From Chionoecetes opilio (Eukaryota > Arthropoda > Malacostraca > Decapoda > Majidae), in the NCBI GenBank assembly GCA_016584305.1, contig JACEEZ010010936.1, positions 1 to 64,000 on the forward strand: 64,000 nt of DNA, in the 5' to 3' direction. Made by a program: the position numbers and the translations under genes. Shown piece by piece: positions 56,386-64,000 of this stretch (position 1 is its first letter; each line of letters starts with the position of its first letter). The notes under the pieces are model-generated. The model was not told the origin of the DNA, did no database searches, and worked only from the letters and a program-made list of their open reading frames with translations.

Positions 56386-57543
56386 AGCGCTTCGTGTCCT
56401 GGTGGAATGCCGACGTGAGTTTCGACAGGGGATGCTTGCAGCCTATGTTGATCTCAAGAAGGCGTTTGACTCAGTGCATCGTGAGTCACTTTAGGATCTT
56501 CTGCGACCTCGCGGGATTCCTGCAAGGACTATTGGTTTGATAACCGGTCTGTATTCTGGTCCTGAGAGTGCTGTAAAGTGTGGGGCAGGTGTATCCAGCT
56601 TCTTTCCTGTTAATACATGAGTGAGGCAAGGGTGCGTCCTTGCCCCATCACTTTTCAATGCTTGTATGGACTGGGTATTGGACAAGGTTGTAGATCAAAG
56701 TGATTGTGGAGCATCCGTCGGCAACACCAAGATCACTGATCTTGTTTTTGCCGATGATGCAGTAATCTTTGCTGAGTCGCTGGAGGTCCTGGTGATGGCT
56801 CTCGAGGCACTGCACGAGGAGGCGAAGCCTTTGGTACTTGAGGTCTCCTGGCTTAAGACCAAGGTCCAGGTGTTTGGAGACTTACTAGATGAAGCAGTAC
56901 AGTCTGTTCATGCGTGCGGCGAGGACATTGAGATCTTGGAAAGTTTTACATACCTTGGTAGCGCAGTCCATAATGATGGCGGGTCACGTCAAGTAGTCTT
57001 ACGGCGGATTGGCATAGCCCACGGTGCTATGGACTCGCTCAGCGGGAGTATTTGGCGTTGTCGGTACCTGTGCAGGAGGACAAAGATCCGGATCTTCAAG
57101 TCGCTTGTGATCCCTGTCTTACTATATGGTTGTGAGACATGGACACTAAATAGTGACTTGAAGAGACGAATCAATGCCTTTGGTAATAAGTGCCTTCGCA
57201 GAATCATGGGGTATCGCTGGGATGATTACATGTCAAATCAACGATTGCACCGTGAGACTGAATCGAGGCCTATTATCTGCATAGTCCGTCAATGCCAACT
57301 TCGGCTATATGGGCATGTGGCATGCTACCCTGAAACCGATCCTTCCCATCGGGTTGTATCTGTAGGAGACAATCCGGCATGGAGGAGGCCAAGGGGGCGC
57401 CCACAAGGCTCGTGGCTGGGGCAAGTTGATGTTTCTTGTCGAGAGCTGCTTGGTATGGGAAAGGAGCCTGCATGGAGACTTGCGCGCGGTGACCCCCGGG
57501 AGTGGCGTCGTAGGGTTGCGAGAGACGCGCCCGCTGAAGGTAG
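56386..57543 (+). pseudogene. RTE LINE, reverse transcriptase and C-terminus
   Basis: Starts within the polymerase (RVLVECRREFRQGMLAAYVD) and runs through DLVFADDAVIFAE to CRRTKIRIFKSLVIPVLLYG, GYRWDDYMSNQRLHRETESR and SWLGQVDVSCRELLGMGKEP. In-frame stops occur near 56493 (TAG) and 56619 (TGA); from 56621 the frame is open for 312 codons. Lacks the 41-base insertion found in the 27170-29166 copy. The 3' end is cut at about 57543. Confidence 0.88.
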
Positions 57544-57874
57544 ACCCCGTCGCTTATAAGACTCACTTTTTCCCCAAAAAATATCCTGCCCAAATTGTCT
57601 ATGCCCAGCTTAAAATTAGAATGCTAAATCTCTCATCTGAGCCGAGCTGCTATGCTACCTATGCTCTTACATATTTTTGAAAGGAAGACAATGATCAAAC
57701 AAAATGTATGGCAACAAAGCATTACATTAACATTCAAACTGCATAGGGTCTATTCTTGTCAGCAACCTGAAAAAAATTCTGAAACATTTCTTTGCAATCA
57801 ATAAGAAAGCCTCACTTCCCAACCTACTCTTGAATGATAAAGACACTGGATGAGAGATAAAAACAATACATTAC

Positions 57875-58012
57875 CTCTAGATGTGCTGTGTTTTGTGTCA
57901 GCAGGGATGTACTTGGACAGCCTGACGGAGGGCAACGGTAGGAAGCCACCCACCAGGGGCATCACCTCCATGGTGACACTCTGACGCACACCTCCCTCCA
58001 ACGTCAGCACCC
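57875..58012 (-). CDS. Candidate host exon, copy 2
   Basis: Encodes the same 46-codon peptide as 54824-54961, with the same splice sites and two or so nucleotide differences. Either an exon duplication or two haplotypes placed in tandem by the assembly. Confidence 0.35.
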
Positions 58013-58759
58013 CTGGAAGGCTCAACGTCAGGAAAATATCCAACACTACCACACCCATCATACACTACATTCAGTGAAGTAAAGCCATTCCAACATACAA
58101 TAATGATAAAAACAGATCTGTACTTTGCAAATCTTCCTCTTTCTTAGGTGATGTCTGTCACGGTACCTCTGCTCTCTGATACCAGCTACCAGGCATTATT
58201 AGACTGTAAAAAGTTCACAAAGAGGAAACTATTGTATTCCTGGTAGCACAATTATGGAGACGACATACATATATATACAAGTTTTGCAAGGGTTGTATTC
58301 TGAAGGGAAAAAAAATCAATCTACACGAATATACTATATTGTAAATACTTATGGTAAGAATAGGTATGTATACCACAACCTTGAGATTGCAGACAATTCA
58401 GACCTGATTTTGGTGCAAAATGCCTGTTACTTTGTTCAAGAAACAACACTACACATAAATAATGGATATCAATTAAAAGTACCCAAAATAACAAGTATAT
58501 TTTGTATTGCAAACTTGTACTCTGTCTGATCCATCAATCTGTATACCACAGCATCCCCTCTTCCCTAGTTATGATTGTGACCCTAATGAGAAATGGATAT
58601 TATTCATGCCATCATCTTTCTTCATCGCATACATGCATACATCCAAAACAGTGAGTCAGTACAATTAACTTTTGTGAAAGATGTGCAGGTACATAAAGGA
58701 TGGTCAGCTGTGATATGATGCAGGCAGTCAGTTGAGGTGACTACGTACAGAACAACAAG

Positions 58760-59290
58760 AAGCAAACTTTGTTTTGTTCAATGCTTCAAAAATCCAATTT
58801 CTTCACCTATCACTAGACATAAACTTCCAGACAACTATCCCCTCTTCTTCAACGACATTCAACTGTCTCCCTCACAATGAACACTCTAGGACTATCCTTT
58901 ACTAAATATCTGAACTGGAAATTTCACATCTCATCTCTTGCTAAAACAGCTTCTATGAAGTTAGGTGTTCTGTGGCGTAAGTGTCCATTTTCTCTCCCTC
59001 CCAGTTGCTTGCTCTGTACAGGGGCCTTATCCGCCCATGTGTGGAGTATGTCTCAATGTTTGGGGGTGATCCACTTATACAGCTCTCCTAAACAGGGTTG
59101 AGTCAAAAGCTTTTCGTCTCATCAACTCCCCTCCTCTGACTGACTGTCTTCAATCTTTAAATTACCGCCGCAATGTTTCTTCTCTTGCTATCTTCTCTGT
59201 TATTTTCATGCTCACTGTTGTTCTGAACTAGCTAACTGCATGCCTCCCCCCCTCCCGCGGCATCTCGGCACAAAACTTTCTACTCATTCG
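58760..59290 (+). pseudogene. Jockey-like LINE fragment in duplication copy 2
   Basis: Same content as 55700-56230, with an 8-base difference near 58838 (ACTATCCCCTCTTC is complete here, shortened in copy 1). Confidence 0.75.
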
Positions 59291-59331
59291 CATCCTCAGT
59301 GCGGTGAAAGATGTCAGTGATGAGGATTATA

Positions 59332-59438
59332 CAGTATCCTCCCGAGTTTCGCACTTGCTTTCTTCCCAAGGCATAGCGCGAAACCCGGGTATTGAAAACA
59401 CTGTAAAAATGCTTATTTAGTCCTGTGCGAGGTGTACC
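59332..59438. mobile_element. Left end of CAGTACCCTCC family, copy in duplication
   Basis: Starts CAGTATCCTCCCGAGTTTCG after TA (59330-59331). A matching right end lies at 63860-63961, so the 4.6 kb between may be one element filled by later insertions, as proposed for 25572-29715. Confidence 0.5.
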
Positions 59439-59512
59439 TAGCGCTTCGTGTCCTGGTGGAATGCCGACGTGAGTTTCGACAGGGGATGCTTGCAGCCTAT
59501 GTTGATCTCAAG
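59439..59512 (+). pseudogene. RTE LINE sliver at duplication boundary
   Basis: Encodes LALRVLVECRREFRQGMLAA then YVDLK, then leaves the RTE sequence at 59513. Confidence 0.8.
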
Positions 59513-59909
59513 AGCATCTTAGCATCGCTTCATAGGTTCTCTCCAAACTTCATCTCTTTTGTTAACAGATTTGTCAACTCTTCCCTTGTCTATTTCACCT
59601 GGGATACTAAAACATTTTCATTTGTTTTGGTCTGAGTGAGTGAGGGCGTCAGCTGATGGTTGTGTGACAGTGTTATACGGCAATAACACTGTCACAATGC
59701 CTTCCTCTCTTCTCTCCTGTCTCCTCCAGTACCTCCAAAACCACAGTACCACACACGTCATGGTTAATCACTTATAAAGGAGTATTTTGTGGTAAATAAG
59801 TAAGGAACGGCGGGGGTGTAAGGTTTAAAGGTGCTACTTATTTTGAGGTGTTACCTATCTTATTTAATTATCCTTGATGAGGGCTGTAAAATCCACTTTA
59901 AATCTTTCT
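59513..59909. other. Spacer with a perfect hairpin
   Basis: No gene. TGTGACAGTGTTAT (59663-59676) and ATAACACTGTCACA (59683-59696) form a perfect 14-base stem with a 6-base loop. Confidence 0.6.
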
Positions 59910-60137
59910 CTGCACCGTCGAGTGGCCTAAGAACACCCACACGCTGCCCATTAACTCTACCTTCGATTGTGAGGGCATCAGAGGACACAGGGGTTGGCAT
60001 GAGCCTCTAATCACAGGCGTCACTATAGAAATTATGTCTACGTCACCACGGGCGAGGGCTAACCATCACAGCCCTCAAGTGAACCTCCAGGGCCTACCAT
60101 CCCACCCCTGGAGCTCGTGGCCTAACGGCGCTGTAGG
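59910..60137 (+). mobile_element. SINE-A copy
   Basis: CTGCACCGTCGAGTGGCCTA, CACCACGGGCGAGGGCTAAC and CCTAACGGCGCTGTAGGCA. It is followed by an AC repeat (60138-60162) and then the CR1-like LINE. Confidence 0.7.
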
Positions 60138-60164
60138 CACACACACACACACACACACACACAA

Positions 60165-61244
60165 TCTAAAAGAGAAAGAGTAAGAGAAGACAGTTCAAAG
60201 GAAAATGAAAAAGGATGGCAGGTATCGTACACAAATATAAATGGGCTAGTGTCAACATTAACAGAAGTAAGCGATTACCTGAGAGCCAAGAAACCAGACC
60301 TATTAGGTCTAGTAGAAATGAAGCTGAGTGATTCTGAGGATGTGCCAGTTGGGGAGGGTCAATATAATGTATGGAGGAGAAACAGAAATCAGAAAAAGGG
60401 AGGTGGTGTAATGATGTTAACAAGGAAGGATGTGGTAGTAGGAAATGTGGAAAAAGGAGAAGGAATGGCAGAGGTGTTGAAGGTAGAGTTGGTGATGAAA
60501 AAAGGAAGAATAAGAGACTTAGTACTCGTATACGTTCCACCTAAGACAAATTCCTGGGGAAGAGAGGAGTATGGAGACATGATAAGAGACAAGCAAATGT
60601 TTAAAGAATTCGATGGAAAATTGTGAGAAGATAATTTTGATGGGAGATTTTAACTGCAAAGAAGTTTGCTGGGAAGAATGATATACTGAAGGAGGAGAAA
60701 ACTCATGGGGTGGTATATTGTTGGATTTGGTAATGAATAACATCATGACTCAGTGGATTAAAGAGAACACAAGATGCAGAGGTAGCGAAGAACCATGAAG
60801 ACTAGACCTACTATTGACGAAAGAACTGGAAATAATTAGTAAAGTAAATCATCAGTGCCCACTTGGAAAGAGTGACCATGTACTTATTGAATTTGAAATA
60901 AATGATAGCAAAAAAGAGGGGAGAAAAGAAGAACACAAGAAAGGAAGATACAATTATGGAAAAGCAGACTTTGACGGATTAAGAACATTCTTCGGAGAGA
61001 CAGACTGGAGTAGTTTCCATGCAACAAGGAGTACCCAGAAAAAATGGGATGAGTTCATCCGAATTTACACCGAAGGAATAAATAGTTATGTTCCAAGGAT
61101 AGTTATCAGAGAAAAGAAAAAAAATGAATGGTTTAACAGAATATGTGAATTAGCAAGACTAGAAAGAGAAAAAACATGGAATAGTTGGAGGAAAAAAGGA
61201 GGTATCAACCTTTGGGAGAAGTACAAAACAACTAGAAATGAATA
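60165..61244 (+). pseudogene. CR1-like LINE, part 1: endonuclease domain
   Basis: Encodes TNINGLVSTLTEVSDYLRAK and KPDLLGLVEMKLSD (active-site Glu of the AP-endonuclease fold), RNRNQKKGGGVMMLTRKDV, LVLVYVPPKTNSWG, the GDFN motif (60643-60654) and GKSDHVLIEFEI (SDH motif), then a basic connector (FNRICELARLEREKTWNSWR). Frame breaks occur near 60610 and at a TGA near 60796. The endonuclease nicks target DNA to prime reverse transcription. Coding resumes at 61982 after the MITE. Confidence 0.85.
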
Positions 61245-61318
61245 CAGTAAAAGCCTTATAACTCGGCACTGTATAACTCGGAATTTGATATAACTCGGCA
61301 AGGCAAAGACTTGTGGGT

Positions 61319-61630
<312 letters not shown>

Positions 61631-61981
61631 AGTGTTGCAGTAATTAAGTGCTCAAGTGATGTAAAATTAAGTTGTACAGGTACAGTACTGTATACAATAC
61701 AGTACAGAGTTGTGATTATAAAGTGATTAAAGTGATACCAGTGTTAAAATGCGACTGAGTCCCCTTAACATATTCTACATGTTACAACAAGGCTCCCCTC
61801 TCCTTGGATTATGAGTACAGTATATGCCTGCTGCTACCCGTTCACTGGCAAGTGTAGTTTTTATGTTTTTTTTGTTTTTGTTTTTTTCCCCATATCAGAG
61901 GACATTGCATAACTCGGCACATTGAATAACTCGGCAAGGGCCAGAGCCCCTATCGTACAGAGTTATAAGGCTTTTACTGTA

Positions 61982-63800
61982 TGTAAGAATCCGAAGACAA
62001 GAAGAAAGTAACTATGAGAGAAATATAATAGAAAAATGTAAGAACGAACCGAAACTTTTCTATAGATATATTAATGGAAAAATGAAAAACAAGGAAGGAA
62101 TAGATAAGCTGAAGGTAGAAGGCATAGTGTACGAAGATGCATTACAACAGGCTGAGGTATGAATAAGTGCTTACAGACTGTATTTTACAAGAGAAAGTGA
62201 ATTTAAAACGAAAAATATAATAGCAAAAGAAAATATAATGGAAGACATAAAAGTAGACGTAATAGAAGTAAAAAGGCTAATGGAAAGTCAAGATGTGAGA
62301 AAAGCCCCGGGTCCAGATGGAGTGTCGAATTGGATAATGAAAGAGTGCAGTAACCAACTAGCAGGAAAGTTACATAGTGTAATTGAGAGTTCACTCATGG
62401 AGAGCAGAGTCCTGCTTGGTTGGAAAAGAGCAAATATTGTGCCAATTCACAAAGGAGGAGACAAAGAAGAACCATTAAATTACAGGCCAGTACATTAACA
62501 AGTGTAGTGGCAAAAATGTGTGAAAAAATTGTGAAGGACAGATGGTTGAAATATTTGGAAGAGACCAACACACTCGCAGGTGGCCAGTTTGGATTTAGAG
62601 GAGGAATGTAATGTACAACAAATTTATTGAGCTTTTACTCGAGAGTGATCGATGTGACACAGGAAAGAGATGGGTGGGTCGATTGCATATACTTGGACCT
62701 AAAGAAGGCATTTGACAAGGTACCTCATAAGAGACTGCTCTGGAAGCTAGAACATGTAGGAGGATTGAAGGGTGGTTTGCTGAAGTATATGGAAGACTTT
62801 TTGAGCAACAGAGAGATGAGAACAGTAATAAAAGATCAGAAGTCAGAATGGTGCAGTGCGATAAGTGGAGTTCCTCAAGGATCAGTATTGGCCCCAGTGA
62901 TGTTCTTGGTCTATGTAAATGATATGACAGAGGGAGTGAACAGTTATATGAGTTTATTCGCTGATGATGCTAAATTACTAAGAAAAGTAGAAAGTAAAGA
63001 GGACTGTGAGGATTTACAAAAGGATCTAGATAAGATTTTCAGATGGAGTCAACTATGGGAAATGGAGTTTAATGCTAAAAAGTGTAAAGTGATGGAAATG
63101 GGCAGTAGCAGAAAGAGACAGAGAGGAAAGTATTCGATGGGAAATGAATGGATAATCAAAACAAAGGTCGAAAAAGATCTGGGAGTGTGGATTACGGATA
63201 ATTTGTCACCTGAGAAGCATATAAACAAGATCACAGGAGATACATATCAGTTGCTGAGGAATATAAGAATGGCATTCAAATATCTGGATGAAGAGATGAT
63301 TAAGAAATTGATAACATCTTTGATTCGACCAAGGTTGGAATATGCGGCAGTGATTTGGTCACCACATAAAAAGAAGGATATAAGGAAGATTGAGAGAATA
63401 CAAAGAGCAGCCACAAAAATGTCTCAAAGCCTGAGAGATTTAACATATGAGGAAAGACTTTCAAGACTAAAACTCCCAACTCTTGAGAAAAGAAGAGAAA
63501 GGGGAGATTTTATAGCAGTGTATAGAGCATCAATGGGTCTGGAAAAATTGATAGAGAAGATCTGTTTGTGTGGGACGATAGAAGTGCAAGAGGTCATGAG
63601 AAGAAATTGAAAAGGACAACATGCAAGAGGGACAAAAAAAAATACAGCTTCCCGTATAGAAGCATAGAAGCCTGGAACAACCTTGATGCAAAAGTGATTA
63701 ATGCAAGAAGTATTCAGGACTTCAAAGGCAAGCTGGATAATAGTAGATTTGGAGACGGGACAGTACGAGCATAGCTCTTTTCCTGTATGTTACAACTAGG
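61982..63800 (+). pseudogene. CR1-like LINE, part 2: reverse transcriptase
   Basis: Encodes YERNIIEKCKNEPKLFYRYI, SQDVRKAPGPDGVSNWIMKE, WKRANIVPIHKGGDKEEPLN, GGQFGFRGGM, then a 327-codon open frame with DCIYLDLKKAFDKVPHKRLL, SGVPQGSVLAPVMFLVYVND, FADD (62957-62968) and KVEKDLGVWITDNLSPEKHI to LPTLEKRRERGDF. Stops or shifts occur near 62160, 62500 and 62609, and at 63608. The end, CAACTAGGTAAAGAACTAGG then TAAATACACACAC, matches the tail at 50000. It is the most complete LINE in the window, but inactive. Confidence 0.88.
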
Positions 63801-63859
63801 TAAAGAACTAGGTAAATACACACACACAAAACAAAAACAAAAACAAAAAAAACAAAAAA

Positions 63860-63961
63860 ACGTACGAAGCAGCGCGAAACTCGGGATGGTAAGAAATTAG
63901 GACTCAGCGCGAAACTCGAGGATCGCGAAACTTGCATAGCGTGAAACTCGGGAGGGTACTG
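63860..63961. mobile_element. Right end of CAGTACCCTCC element
   Basis: CGTACGAAGCAGCGCGAAAC to CGTGAAACTCGGGAGGGTAC then TG, close to 29594-29715. TA is expected next but TG is seen. Sequence beyond 63962 shows nothing recognisable. Confidence 0.65.
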
Positions 63962-64000
63962 TGCATTATTTGTAAGGAATTTAATTGCAGGACAGAAAAA

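Larger units (their letters stand above)
54530..56458. repeat. Segmental duplication, copy 1 (~1.93 kb)
   Basis: Near-identical to 57588-59512 in the same orientation. Differences noticed are a few substitutions (CAGGAATGTA/CAGGGATGTA, CCAGCG/CCAACG) and small indels near 54575, 54630 and 55790. The segment contains a candidate - strand exon, a jockey-like LINE fragment and the left end of a CAGTATCCTCC element. It ends inside an RTE LINE after GTTGATCTCAAG. Confidence 0.92.
57588..59512. repeat. Segmental duplication, copy 2
   Basis: Second copy of 54530-56458. The left junction shares TGCCCAAATTG with copy 1; the right boundary falls in RTE coding sequence (CTCAAG followed by AGCATC instead of AAGGCG). 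Confidence 0.92.

Overview
This window is eukaryotic nuclear DNA, almost certainly from an arthropod and most likely a decapod crustacean such as a crab. That placement is an inference. It rests on very heavy microsatellite content, short host exons separated by very long introns, and RTE, jockey-like and CR1-like LINEs together with Tc1, Tigger/pogo, mariner and hAT elements. Nothing looks bacterial: there are no operons and no dense ORFs.

The clearest host gene runs on the + strand. Its exons lie at 4677-4821, 37153-37278 and 44452-44604. Joined, they encode the C-terminal part of beta-1,3-glucosyltransferase (B3GLCT, a Fringe-like GT31 enzyme of the ER lumen) and end in a KDEL-type tail, QDEL. 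The two introns, about 32.3 kb and 7.2 kb, are packed with mobile DNA. A second candidate host exon, on the - strand (54824-54961), lies inside a ~1.9 kb segment that is repeated almost exactly at 57588-59512.

Layout. 1-4.7 kb: a TTAA-flanked inverted-repeat element, CAC-rich repeats and small MITEs. 5.4-8.6 kb: a 0.94 kb foldback element between GATA arrays, then a Tigger-like element that carries a second foldback element. 8.7-12.3 kb: a near-complete Tigger/pogo transposon with three exons on the - strand. 12.6-13.9 kb: tandem LINE 3'-end repeats broken by a TA-flanked MITE. 13.9-24 kb: a degraded tract and two related 2.5 kb terminal-inverted-repeat elements. 24.0-25.4 kb: a nearly intact Tc1 transposon. 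25.6-33.2 kb: RTE LINEs, SINEs and nested MITEs. 33.4-34.3 kb: a second LINE-derived tandem array. 37.4-42.5 kb: minisatellites and a jockey-like LINE split by a TTAA element and by a tRNA-headed composite retroposon carrying a 0.77 kb palindrome. 45-48 kb: a mariner remnant and jockey-like LINEs. 48.3-50 kb: a CR1-like LINE split by a mirror-image Tc1 derivative. 50.2-53.2 kb: a minisatellite of palindromes, and an hAT element inside a LINE fragment. 54.5-59.5 kb: the segmental duplication. 60.2-63.8 kb: a nearly full-length CR1-like LINE split by a MITE.

The strongest theme is nesting and hairpins. Several insertions can be dated relative to one another because the interrupted host repeat reads through cleanly once the insert and one copy of the target duplication (TA, TTAA, 7 bp or 8 bp) are removed. 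At least four large palindromic elements (0.77-1.0 kb) of different families occur in 45 kb. All coordinates and identities were read by eye; no alignment or search was run.
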